In this document: positions 44,177 to 51,908 of the stretch, in pieces
Layout of the letters: each line of letters starts with the position of its first letter
How positions within the stretch are numbered: position 1 is the first letter of the stretch
From: CAZEPJ01 sp964514105
GTDB taxonomy: Bacteria > Desulfobacterota > Desulfocorpusculales > Desulfocorpusculum
Reading direction: 5' to 3'
DNA: 61,627 nt
Assembly: GCA_964514105.1 (NCBI GenBank)
Contig: CAZEPJ010000019.1
Coordinates: forward strand, 1-61,627
The notes under the pieces: generated by a model
Databases searched by the model: none
What the model was told of the DNA's origin: nothing
What the model saw: only the letters and a program-made list of their open reading frames with translations
Position numbers and translations under genes: made by a program

Positions 44177-45259
44177 TCACTTCAGCGAACTGTAGTCCAC
44201 GCCGCGGCTGCGCCCCCGCACCTCCATCCATTGGGCCTCGTCCTCGGGCGGTACTGAGAGTTCGTCCCCGCCTTTGTGCACCAGCCGGATGGCCTCGGAG
44301 GGGCACGTGGTCACGCAAAGCCCGCAACCGATGCACCGCCTGCGGTCCACAACATAGGCCCCGTCCTGCCCGGAGATGGCCCGGACCTGGCATCGCTCGT
44401 GGGCGCAGACCCCGCACGCCACGCACCGCTGCGCATCGATCTCGGCGCGAAAGTGGGCGTTGACCAGCCCCTGTGCCTTTCCCAGCAGGTTGATCCCGCG
44501 CAGGATCCCGCAGCAGCAGCCGCAGCAGTTGCAGATGAAGTAATGGCCGTCCTGGACGTTCATGGTCATGTGGACGAGCCCCGCCTCCTCGGCGGTTCGG
44601 AGCACCTGGTATGCCTCCTCCCGGCTGATCTCCCGCCCGCGGGGATTGTCCGCGAACACGCCGGGAACCGGGGCGATGGCCATGCAGACCTCCAGGGGCT
44701 TGGGGCATGGTTTGTCCAACAGGCCGCGCTCCTTCTTGCAGATGCATTCGTGCAGCGCGAAGGACTTGCCGCCCTCGATGATGGCGGAGACCTGTTCATA
44801 GCGCAGGGGCCGGTGCTCCACCGGGATCTCCCGCTCAACGGGGATCACCTGCATGATGGGCGGCCCGTGGGAGATCATCTGAAGGCCCATGTACGGGGAG
44901 TACTTCTCGGCCAGCTCCGCGAACTGCCGGTCCATGCGCTTGAGCTGAAGCTCGTAGATGCCGATCACCCAGGGGATCAGCCGGAAATACGGGGTCCCCC
45001 CCAAGACGACCCTCAGGATCTCCCCCTTTTCCCACATGAGGCTCAACATCTCCTCCAGCCCGTCCAGGGGCCGTCCCGTTCGCCCGGCGATCTGCGGGGC
45101 CGTCTCGGGCGTCAATCTCAGATCGCACGCCAGGTCGGCCTCCTCGGGGGTGAAGATCTTCTGCAGGATGCGGATCTCCAGGCCGTCGGGCGTGGCCGGA
45201 AACCCGTTGGGAAGGGTGTCCAGGACCCTGGCCAGTCTTCGAAAAGAGTCCTCGCTCAT
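44177..45259 (-). CDS. 4Fe-4S dicluster-type iron-sulfur protein
   Basis: A 360-residue cytoplasmic protein. The N-terminal 150 residues resemble a winged-helix or electron-bifurcation-like domain (DLACDLRLTPETAPQIAGRT). The rest is very cysteine-rich: LHECICKKERGLLDKPC, an unusual HYFICNCCGCCCGIL loop, and two ferredoxin-type clusters RCVACGVCAHERCQ and RCIGCGLCVTTCP. It probably carries two or three 4Fe-4S centres. It lies downstream of a flavodoxin-type gene, which hints at a shared redox task. No named complex is recognised. Confidence 0.8.
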   Translation of the reverse strand: MSEDSFRRLARVLDTLPNGFPATPDGLEIRILQKIFTPEEADLACDLRLTPETAPQIAGRTGRPLDGLEEMLSLMWEKGEILRVVLGGTPYFRLIPWVIGIYELQLKRMDRQFAELAEKYSPYMGLQMISHGPPIMQVIPVEREIPVEHRPLRYEQVSAIIEGGKSFALHECICKKERGLLDKPCPKPLEVCMAIAPVPGVFADNPRGREISREEAYQVLRTAEEAGLVHMTMNVQDGHYFICNCCGCCCGILRGINLLGKAQGLVNAHFRAEIDAQRCVACGVCAHERCQVRAISGQDGAYVVDRRRCIGCGLCVTTCPSEAIRLVHKGGDELSVPPEDEAQWMEVRGRSRGVDYSSLK

Positions 45260-45322
45260 GAAAGCCCTCCTGCGGGTCTTATTTCTCTGCGGGATGCCGG
45301 TCCGTGGGGCGCGCCTCCCACC

Positions 45323-45856
45323 TCAAAGCGAGGCCCCAAGGTCGCGGGCACGGCTCATGGCCCCCTCGTCCTTTCGGATCTCGCCCCGGTCGTACGCCGT
45401 GCCCAGGACCTCACCCGCCCAGACCATCCCCAGGTACGCCATGGAGCGACGGAACATCTCCGTCATGGGGCCGCAGGCCTCCGGCCCCTCCGCCGCGGGG
45501 ACGACCAGGATCCCCTTCTTGCCCCGGAGCCGTCCCGTGGCCACATACGGCCTCAGCCGATCCACGAACAGCTTCATCTTGCCGGTGGGCCCGTACCAGT
45601 AATTGGGGGTTCCGAATACCAGCAGATCGGCGGCGTCGATCTTGGGATAAATGTCCTGCATCCCGTCCTCCAGGATGCAGACGCAGTCGCCCTTCTTGCA
45701 CCGGCGGCAGTCGATGCAGGGCCCGATGGCATGCTGGTACAGGTGGATCTTTCGCGACACATGTCCCGCGCCCTTGGCGCCATCCAGCAGCTGGTCCACC
45801 AGGACATCCGTGTTGCCCTTCCTGCGCGGACTGCCGACAAAGGCGAGGATGCGCAT
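45323..45856 (-). CDS. NAD(P)H-dependent FMN reductase/flavodoxin-fold protein
   Basis: A 177-residue flavodoxin-like protein. The P-loop for FMN phosphate is FVGSPRRKGNTDVLVDQLL. A cysteine stretch, GPCIDCRRCKKGDCVCILED, is typical of iron-sulfur flavoproteins from anaerobes, and TPNYWYGPTGKMKLFVDRL is the flavin-cradling loop. ATG 45,856 has GGAGG five bases upstream; frames extending further are not conserved. A promoter lies at 45,915-45,944. It likely works with the 4Fe-4S protein encoded next to it. Confidence 0.88.
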   Translation of the reverse strand: MRILAFVGSPRRKGNTDVLVDQLLDGAKGAGHVSRKIHLYQHAIGPCIDCRRCKKGDCVCILEDGMQDIYPKIDAADLLVFGTPNYWYGPTGKMKLFVDRLRPYVATGRLRGKKGILVVPAAEGPEACGPMTEMFRRSMAYLGMVWAGEVLGTAYDRGEIRKDEGAMSRARDLGASL

Positions 45857-45914
45857 CTTGACCTCCCTTGGCGATGGGCGGACCGTCTGGTACCCCTTCT
45901 CTTTGCCCAGGCCC

Positions 45915-45944
45915 ACTGTATGGCACGCAACCGCACCGTGTCAA
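45915..45944 (-). promoter_or_regulatory. Promoter of the flavodoxin/iron-sulfur pair
   Basis: Minus strand: TTGACA (45,944-45,939), an 18-base spacer, then TACAGT (45,920-45,915). It overlaps the 3' end of the copper-ATPase gene by four bases, so this pair can be expressed separately from the respiratory operon. Confidence 0.65.
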
Positions 45945-48490
45945 CGCGATCCCGGCCCGGCCTCACGGCCGGGCCCCGCCTGGGCCTTGCCGGCTCTCAG
46001 GAGCCTGGCCGAGTTGCCGATGACCGTCAAGCTGCTTGCGAACATGGCCAGGACCGCCACAAGCGGATTCAGGACGCCCGCCACGGCCAGCGGGATCCCC
46101 AGGCCGTTGTACGCCAGGGAGATGAGGAGGTTCTGGCGCACGACCCTGCGGGTCGCCGCGGACAAATCCAGGGACTCCAGGACCTGCAGCGGGTCCTCCG
46201 CGAGCAGCACGACGTCCGATGCCTGGGCGGAGACGGCGGCGCGGGCGCCCAGGGCGAACCCCACATGGGCGCTGGCCAGGGCCGCCGCGTCGTTCACCCC
46301 GTCGCCCACCATGCCCACCGCTCGCCCCCGGGCACGAAGCCCGGCCACGATCCGGACCTTCTCCTCGGGGGGCGCCCCGCCCCGGAAATGCCTGATCCCC
46401 AGGGCCCTGGCCACGGCCCCCGTGGTCTCCTCGGCGTCCCCGGAGACGAGCCAGCACTCCATGCCTCTGGCCCGGGCCGCGTCGATGGCCTCCCTGGCCC
46501 CCGGCTTGGGCGCATCGCCGAAGACCAGCAGACCCCGGAGCTGCCCGCCGAACCCCACGAACACGGCGGTCTCCCCCTGCGCCTCCGCAGCCCTGGCCCG
46601 CGCTTCCAGCTCCGGGGGAATCGACAGGCCGCCGTGGCCCATGAGTTGCCGGTTTCCGGCCAGGACCTGCATGCCCCCCGCGGTCCCTATCACCCCCATG
46701 CCCGCCATGGCGCCGGACGACTCCGCATCCACCGGCTCCAAGGACCGCGCCCGGGCGCGCGCCATGATCTCCCCTGCCAGGATGTGGGTCGAGCCCGCCT
46801 CCACCGCTGCGGCCATCCGCAAGACCTCGTCCTGCCCGGCACCCCAGGGGATCACCCCCCGCAGCGTGAGCCTCCCCTCCGTCAGCGTGCCGGTCTTGTC
46901 CCACACCAGCACGTCCAGTCGGTGTGCCTCCTCGAAGGCGCCGGGGTTTCGGACGAGGATTCCCTTGGACCGGCCGGCCTCCATGGCCGCCACCTTGGCC
47001 AGTGGGGTCGCGACCCCCAGGGCGCACGGGCAAGATATGACCAGGACCGTCAGGGCGCGAAGCAGGGCCAGGTCCGCAGAGCTGGTTTGGGCCCAGACCC
47101 ATGCGCCCGCGGCCAGGGCCATGATCGCCACGGCCGGGATGAACCAGCGCGTCAACCGATCGGCCAGCAGCTCCGAAGAGGATCGGGTCTCCAGGGCCTC
47201 GTCCACGAGTCGGAGGATCCGCCCCACCGTGCTCTCCCGCCCCACGCGCGTGGCGGCCACGCGCATCTCCCCCTCCGCCAGGAGCGTCCCCCCCATCACC
47301 TCCTGGCCCGCCCCGCGGATCACCGGTCGGGTCTCGCCCGTGACCACGGACTCGTCCACCCGTCCCTGCCCCTCCACGATGCGCCCGTCCACAGGGATCC
47401 TCTCCCCGGCCCGGATGAGACACTGGTTCCCCGGCTGGACCTCCTCGACCCGGACCCAGGCCTCCCGCTCCCCGTCCGCCACGCGAACCTTGGTCGCCTC
47501 CGCCTCCTGGAGGCCCTGGAGCCCCCTGGAGATGACCCGGCGGGCATGACCCTCCATGCGCTTTCCCAGCAGGACGAGGGTGACCAGCATGGCTGCCGTA
47601 TCGAAATAGAGGTGCAGGCTGCCCCGAGTCATCTGCACCAGGCTGTACGAGAAAGCGGCCAGGGCCCCCAGGGCGATGAGGGTCTCCATGACGCTCCCCC
47701 CGCAGCAAAGGGCCGCCCACGCGCGTCTGAAAACGGGCGCCCCGCCGTAGAAGATCACCGGGGTGGCCAAAGCCGCCATGGGCATGGCGAGGTACCCGAT
47801 CCCCCCGGGACCGAGATCCGAGAGAAACCCCGCGTACAGGGCCCATGAGATCATCATCACGTTGGCCGTGAGCACGAGGGAAACGCCCAGCCTGACGACT
47901 TCCCGCCTCTCGTGGGGAGATCGCTGATCAGGGGACTCCGGCGGCGAGGCCCCGTACCCCAGGGCAGCAATCCGTCCCAGGATTTCCTGGGGTGTCACCC
48001 ACCGGGGATCGTACCGGAGCCTCGCCAGATCGGCTGCGAACAGGACTCTGGCTTCCCGGACCCCGGGGGTCCTGCGCAGGATCTCCTCCACGAGCCAGGC
48101 GCAGCTCGGACACCACATGCCGCTGATCCGAAGCAGCAGCGGCAGATCCTTGACTTCCCGCCCCCCCGCCCCCCACGCATCCCCTTCCTGCCGGGGCGGC
48201 GGCCCGGCGCCCTGGGGTCGGGAGATGAGCCCCATTTTCGCGCCGAGGCGGTACAGGTCTGTGTCCCGCAAGTCCCCGGGGGCGCCCCTGGGATCGGCGC
48301 AGAGGATCTCGAATACCCTCCGGCATCCCACACAGCAAAACGCGAGGTCCCTGCCGGCCGCTGCACCCCGGATCGGGAAGCGCCCCACCGGCAGACCGCA
48401 CAGGGCGCAGGGCACCCGGGCGTCCGGACCCTGTCCAGGGCCGGGGGCCGGCTGTGCATGGGCTTCGTGGGTGGGGGAATGGATGTCCAT
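45941..48490 (-). CDS. ccoI: CcoI/FixI-type copper-exporting P-type ATPase
   Basis: An 849-residue P1B ATPase. An N-terminal zinc-finger-like region (C28-A-L-C31 and C52-C53-V-G-C56) is typical of CcoI/FixI. A heavy-metal domain follows (SGMWCPSC, residues 124-130), then membrane helices, VTGET, the transport motif SCPCAL (C487, C489), the phosphorylation site D531 in DKTGTLTEG and GDGVND. It delivers copper for cbb3-oxidase assembly. The usual HP motif reads STHIL (His-569), with Ile replacing Pro. It is the last gene of the Act-cco operon. Confidence 0.93.
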   Translation of the reverse strand: MDIHSPTHEAHAQPAPGPGQGPDARVPCALCGLPVGRFPIRGAAAGRDLAFCCVGCRRVFEILCADPRGAPGDLRDTDLYRLGAKMGLISRPQGAGPPPRQEGDAWGAGGREVKDLPLLLRISGMWCPSCAWLVEEILRRTPGVREARVLFAADLARLRYDPRWVTPQEILGRIAALGYGASPPESPDQRSPHERREVVRLGVSLVLTANVMMISWALYAGFLSDLGPGGIGYLAMPMAALATPVIFYGGAPVFRRAWAALCCGGSVMETLIALGALAAFSYSLVQMTRGSLHLYFDTAAMLVTLVLLGKRMEGHARRVISRGLQGLQEAEATKVRVADGEREAWVRVEEVQPGNQCLIRAGERIPVDGRIVEGQGRVDESVVTGETRPVIRGAGQEVMGGTLLAEGEMRVAATRVGRESTVGRILRLVDEALETRSSSELLADRLTRWFIPAVAIMALAAGAWVWAQTSSADLALLRALTVLVISCPCALGVATPLAKVAAMEAGRSKGILVRNPGAFEEAHRLDVLVWDKTGTLTEGRLTLRGVIPWGAGQDEVLRMAAAVEAGSTHILAGEIMARARARSLEPVDAESSGAMAGMGVIGTAGGMQVLAGNRQLMGHGGLSIPPELEARARAAEAQGETAVFVGFGGQLRGLLVFGDAPKPGAREAIDAARARGMECWLVSGDAEETTGAVARALGIRHFRGGAPPEEKVRIVAGLRARGRAVGMVGDGVNDAAALASAHVGFALGARAAVSAQASDVVLLAEDPLQVLESLDLSAATRRVVRQNLLISLAYNGLGIPLAVAGVLNPLVAVLAMFASSLTVIGNSARLLRAGKAQAGPGREAGPGSR

Positions 48491-48541
48491 GGCCTTTCCA
48501 GCCCGTTCCCGGCCGGGGAGTCAGTGTCCTTCGAGACGGGT

Positions 48542-49377
48542 CTATGCCGTGGCCCCCCGAAAGACGAGGACGAGGCCCATGAGGAGCACGGAGGCGGCGG
48601 CCAGTCTCTGGCCCAGCAGCCGCACCCGGAGGGAGAGGATGGAGGCCGGGATGCCGACCAGTATCAGGACGGGGGAGGTGCCCGCCCCGAAAAGGAGCAT
48701 GGCCAGGCCCCCCCGGACGGGGTCCTGGGTGGCAGCCGAGGTGACGACCATGGCCCACGACAGACAGCACGGGAGGAGGCCGGTGGCCATCCCCAGACCC
48801 ACCCTGGCCGCCATGCTCGGGGAGCTCAGGAGTCGGCTCATCCAGCGGCCCGAGAGGCCCGCCGACGCACCGCCCCAGGCCAGGGGCATGGGCAGGAGCC
48901 CCAGGAGCCCCAGGCCAAGGAGCACCAGCAGGGCGCCCCCGGCCATGCTCACCGCCCCGCGCAGGTCCAGAGTCAGAAGGGCCACGTCCAGGAAGCGGGT
49001 CGCCCAGGCCCCCGCGGCCCCCAGGGCCGCGTACATGGCCAGACGCCCCGCGTGGAACAGGGCGTGGTCCCCGAGCAGCCGGACCGGACCCGCCCCATGG
49101 GCCNNNNNNNNNNNNNNNNNNNNNNNNNNNNNNNNNNNNNNNNNNNNNNNNNNNNNNNNNNNNNNNNNNNNNNNNNNNNNNNNNNNNNNNNNNNNNNNNN
49201 NNNCGCGTGGAACAGGGCGTGGTCCCCGAGCAGCCGGACCGGACCCGCCCCATGGGCCTCCCCACTGGCCCGACGGCTCCCCAGTCCGTACGCGGCCACC
49301 AGCGGGCCGCACATGCCCAGACAATGAAGGCTCCCCAGCAGCCCCACCACCAGGGGAAATGCCACATCAGAGAACAT
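48542..49377 (-). CDS. SafE/TauE-type membrane protein, split by assembly gap
   Basis: A protein with about six membrane helices. It begins FPLVVGLLGSLHCLGMCGPL (conserved HCLGMCGP motif of the family) and continues with RLAMYAALGAAGAWATRFLD and LLPCCLSWAMVVTSAATQDP. Genes of this type accompany cbb3-oxidase maturation and copper handling. A run of 100 N interrupts it, flanked on both sides by the same 55 bases. Collapsing the gap and one copy joins both halves in frame into 226 residues. ATG 49,377 directly follows the ActE stop. Confidence 0.85.
49049..49103. repeat. 55-base repeat, left side of the N gap
   Basis: Identical base for base to 49,204-49,258 on the other side of the 100-N gap. 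This is explained by two contig ends that share a 55-base overlap and were scaffolded instead of merged. Confidence 0.9.
49104..49203. other. Assembly gap of exactly 100 N
   Basis: Exactly one hundred undefined bases inside the SafE-type gene. The size is a placeholder, not an estimate. See the flanking 55-base repeats. Confidence 0.98.
49204..49258. repeat. 55-base repeat, right side of the N gap
   Basis: Second copy of the flanking sequence described for 49,049-49,103. Deleting positions 49,104-49,258 (155 bases) restores one continuous reading frame. Confidence 0.9.
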
Positions 49378-49923
49378 CTACCCCTCCGGAGGCCTCGCCA
49401 GGGACCTTATGAACTGAATGATGGCCCATCGATCGGACTCGGCAACCGTGTGGGCCAAAGGGGGCGATCTCTTGCCGCCCAGGCTGATGACGAGGAAGAG
49501 CTCGCCGTCGAGCCGTCGCTGGACGTCGGGGCCCCGGAGATCTGCCGGAAGGGGATGGAAGCTCTGGCCCACGGTGCCCCGGCCGTCAGCCTTAGGGCCG
49601 TGGCACATGGCGCAGTAGTGCCCGTACTGCTGCGCCCCCCGGCTCACCGTGGCCCGGTCGAACGGCAGGGGATTTCGCAGGGCTTCGGGCCCGCCTGCCC
49701 GGACCATCTCGATGCCGCCTTCCACAGGGACGGTGCCCCTGGGCATCTCGGGCAGCCGCATCTCGTACGTGTTGACTGACTCCTGCTCCTTCATGCGGGC
49801 GTAATCGCAGCCCCAGAGCGACCACACCACGAGGGCGCACGCCGCGGCCGCCCTTGGGTGCGGGAGCCCGATACGCATGCCCCGCAACGCCCCGCCCGTT
49901 TCTCTTGCTGCCTGCCGCACCAT
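49378..49923 (-). CDS. actE: ActE-like monoheme cytochrome c lipoprotein
   Basis: A 181-residue protein with a lipoprotein signal (ACALVVWSLWGC). It has a single c-type heme site, CAMCHGPKADGRG, preceded by the family segment NPLPFDRATVSRGAQQYGHY. This matches the monoheme cytochrome subunit of Alternative Complex III, which passes electrons to the oxygen reductase. The gene normally sits between actD and actF; here it lies eight genes downstream of ActD, after the cbb3 genes. ATG 49,923 has GAGGG upstream; 49,878 is a shorter alternative. Confidence 0.85.
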   Translation of the reverse strand: MVRQAARETGGALRGMRIGLPHPRAAAACALVVWSLWGCDYARMKEQESVNTYEMRLPEMPRGTVPVEGGIEMVRAGGPEALRNPLPFDRATVSRGAQQYGHYCAMCHGPKADGRGTVGQSFHPLPADLRGPDVQRRLDGELFLVISLGGKRSPPLAHTVAESDRWAIIQFIRSLARPPEG

Positions 49924-49939
49924 CCCCTGTCACCCTCTC

Positions 49940-50191
49940 TCATCGATCCACGTGCTGGGGGACCGGGGCCGGCGCATCCCGGGGTTCCGTGGAGTACGGC
50001 GACTGGCCCGGGATGTCCTGAACCGCCCCGAAATCCCATGCCGGGGGCCCCTTGTCCCCCACCGTCCAGAAGACCGCCAATCCCCATCCAAGGAAGAGCA
50101 GCCCGATGAGGATGGGGATGAGCCAGCCGCGCAGGTGGGATCCGCGGCCCCCCCGGGGAACCCCTCCTTCCTCCTGTGGCTCGACACTCAT
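49940..50191 (-). CDS. Small single-pass membrane protein in the oxidase cluster
   Basis: An 83-residue protein with one membrane helix (LIPILIGLLFLGWGLAVFWT). A basic, Gly-rich N-terminus precedes it, and the C-terminus is hydrophilic and Pro-rich (GPPAWDFGAVQDIPGQSPYS). There is no heme motif or copper-binding residue pattern. It resembles small accessory subunits of terminal oxidases in size and place, but has no named match. ATG 50,191 follows GTGGAGGAGGAC. It is 16 bases from actE. Confidence 0.65.
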   Translation of the reverse strand: MSVEPQEEGGVPRGGRGSHLRGWLIPILIGLLFLGWGLAVFWTVGDKGPPAWDFGAVQDIPGQSPYSTEPRDAPAPVPQHVDR

Positions 50192-50418
50192 GTCCTCCTC
50201 CACGTTGAGCCCCAGACCCCCCGCAGGCCGCCGCTGGGGGCCTGTGGCCGTGTCCCGACCGTTCCTCGACTCGCCGGGCTGTTCATCCCCGACCCGCCTG
50301 GCGGCCTCGGATGGCGGGATCCGCCGACGCGCGGCGCCGTGGCACATGGTGCCCGGCAAGACCTCCCATGGCGCCTCACGGCACCGCCCCCCCCCACACA
50401 GGTTTCGATCGCCGTGGC
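50192..50418. other. 227-base gap within the oxidase operon, no gene seen
   Basis: Between the CcoP-anchor-like gene and the small membrane protein. Short frames exist on both strands but read as Arg/Pro/Gly-rich shadow sequence. No promoter of quality was found. Confidence 0.4.
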
Positions 50419-50685
50419 TCAGAAAGGCGGGCCGGACACCCCGGTCATCAACACGTACGCCACCGCCCAGATTGCGAACCCCACGTATACAAAGACCAGG
50501 ATGGGCGGCACGGGGTGTCTCGCGGCCCGGATCCCCTCGGGGTACTCCTCCATCTTGCCTTCGTCCTCCTCGCGCCGGTCATAGGTCGTGCCCCCGAAGG
50601 CCACGTACAGGAGCACCAGCGCCGCAATCCCCAAGAACACGAGGAGCACCACGTACTGAAGATCCAGTATGGGGAAATACCGCAT
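50419..50685 (-). CDS. CcoP N-terminal-anchor-like protein without heme
   Basis: An 88-residue protein with two membrane helices (YVVLLVFLGIAALVLLYVAF and ILVFVYVGFAIWAVAYVLMT). Between them is EEYPEGIRAARHPVPP, close to the conserved segment just before the membrane helix of CcoP/FixP (DGI..NPLP). CcoP normally continues into two c-heme domains; none are present. It may represent a detached anchor subunit. The gene follows the CcoS-like one by 9 bases. Confidence 0.75.
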   Translation of the reverse strand: MRYFPILDLQYVVLLVFLGIAALVLLYVAFGGTTYDRREEDEGKMEEYPEGIRAARHPVPPILVFVYVGFAIWAVAYVLMTGVSGPPF

Positions 50686-50694
50686 GAGCCCCCC

Positions 50695-50958
50695 CTACCC
50701 CTTGAGGTTGACCAGCGCCAGGATCACCGCCCCGGCCATGGCCCCCGCGCCCAAGGCCGCGATGATCCAAAGTGCGTACAGCTCGGGGATTCGCCCCAGG
50801 GGCCGCTCCTCGTTGCCCGCGTGGCATTCACCGGCCAGGGGAAGAAAGCGCGCCCGACCCTGCTCCTCGAACTGGCCGGAGCGAAGGGCCCAGAGGAAGG
50901 CGGCCAGGCTCCCCAGGACCCCCACCACGATGAGCGCGATCCAACCCGCGAAGTACAC
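50695..50958 (-). CDS. CcoS-like oxidase-assembly protein, extended
   Basis: An 87-residue protein. The first 45 residues match CcoS (GWIALIVVGVLGSLAAFLWA then LRSGQFEEQGRARFLPL), which is needed to insert heme and copper into cbb3 oxidases. CcoS is normally about 50-65 residues with one helix; here a second helix follows (ELYALWIIAALGAGAMAGAV). GTG 50,958 has AAGGG upstream and lies 2 bases after the stop of the CcoO fusion gene. Confidence 0.78.
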   Translation of the reverse strand: MYFAGWIALIVVGVLGSLAAFLWALRSGQFEEQGRARFLPLAGECHAGNEERPLGRIPELYALWIIAALGAGAMAGAVILALVNLKG

Positions 50959-50960
50959 GC

Positions 50961-51908
50961 TCAGCGCCCTTTCTCGGGCCCTTCCCAGGCCGATGGGATG
51001 CCCCTGGGCTGGGCCCCGGCGTCGCTGCGCCCGATGAATGTGACGGCCACGTAGTCGCCCACGTCCCAGATCTTCTCCGACTCCAGCTCCCGCTTGAAGT
51101 AGGGCATGGCCGTGCCCGTGATGCCGTGCATGATCTGATAATACAGGATCCCGCCCGAGATCCCCCTGTCCTTGAGCAGGGTGAAATTCAGGGGCGGCGG
51201 GTACAGGTACGGCTGGGCCGGCCCCATGCCGTCCCCGATGGGTCCGTGGCATCCGATGCAGAACCCCTGGTAGATCCGCTGCCCCCGGGCCAATCCCGGC
51301 GGCGTCGTGGGATACGGGTTGGGGAGCTTGCGCCACGGCTCGGGGACCATGGCGTGCAGCCATGCCACGTTGGCGTCCGGCCCGGCCTCGTAGGCCTCGA
51401 CGGCCTTGCCCTTCCAATACCGCTGCCGCTCCATGCGCTGGTCGGCCCCCTTGAAGCCAAGGCTTTGCTTGTACGCCACCAGCGCCCGAATCCGCTCCCG
51501 TCCCAGAAAGGCCCATGGCGGCATGATGGACTCTGGCCGCGTATACCGCGGGTTCATGAAGTGGGCCAGGTGCCAGTCGTCCGGATGCTCGCCCCCCGCC
51601 TGGGAGAGGTCGGGGCCCGTGCGGGCCGATCCCAGCTGGTGGGGCCTGTCCGTGACGTAGTCACCGGCCTGGGCGACGCGCTGGGCCCCCAGGTCCCAGT
51701 CCAGGGCCCGGATGTATTGGCTGTGACAGTACGAACAGCCATTCTGGATGTAGATCTGCCGGCCTTGCGCCTCCAGGGGAGTCAGCGGCCGGAAGGCCTC
51801 CGATGGTCGGTCGCTCTGGGTCACCCCGGGCAGGAACACGGCCACGAAGAAGACCGAGGCGAAGATGATGAGGCAGCCGCCCACCAGGAGTCCTGGCGTC
51901 ATCCTCAC
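50961..51908 (-). CDS. CcoO-cytochrome c fusion (diheme cbb3 subunit II)
   Basis: A 315-residue protein. An N-terminal membrane helix (LLVGGCLIIFASVFFVAVFL) leads to a CcoO domain with heme site CSYCH (residues 58-62), the NGCSYCHSQYIRALDWDLG signature and Met-129 as probable ligand. A second cytochrome c domain has CIGCH (217-221), GPIGDGMGP and Met-268. CcoO usually has one heme and stops near 200 residues. GTG 51,908 overlaps the CcoN stop (GTGA) with AAGGAGG upstream. Confidence 0.88.
   Translation of the reverse strand: MRMTPGLLVGGCLIIFASVFFVAVFLPGVTQSDRPSEAFRPLTPLEAQGRQIYIQNGCSYCHSQYIRALDWDLGAQRVAQAGDYVTDRPHQLGSARTGPDLSQAGGEHPDDWHLAHFMNPRYTRPESIMPPWAFLGRERIRALVAYKQSLGFKGADQRMERQRYWKGKAVEAYEAGPDANVAWLHAMVPEPWRKLPNPYPTTPPGLARGQRIYQGFCIGCHGPIGDGMGPAQPYLYPPPLNFTLLKDRGISGGILYYQIMHGITGTAMPYFKRELESEKIWDVGDYVAVTFIGRSDAGAQPRGIPSAWEGPEKGR

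Noticed and set aside
44276..47848. A plus-strand open frame of about 1,190 codons
   Set aside because: Antisense to the iron-sulfur, flavodoxin and CcoI genes; shadow composition.
49049..49258. Real 55-base tandem duplication
   Set aside because: Perfect identity exactly up to both gap edges, and restoration of one frame on removal, point to overlapping contig ends.
50188..50397. Small minus-strand frame in the oxidase-operon gap
   Set aside because: Arg/Gly/Pro-rich, no ribosome site, no helix or heme motif.
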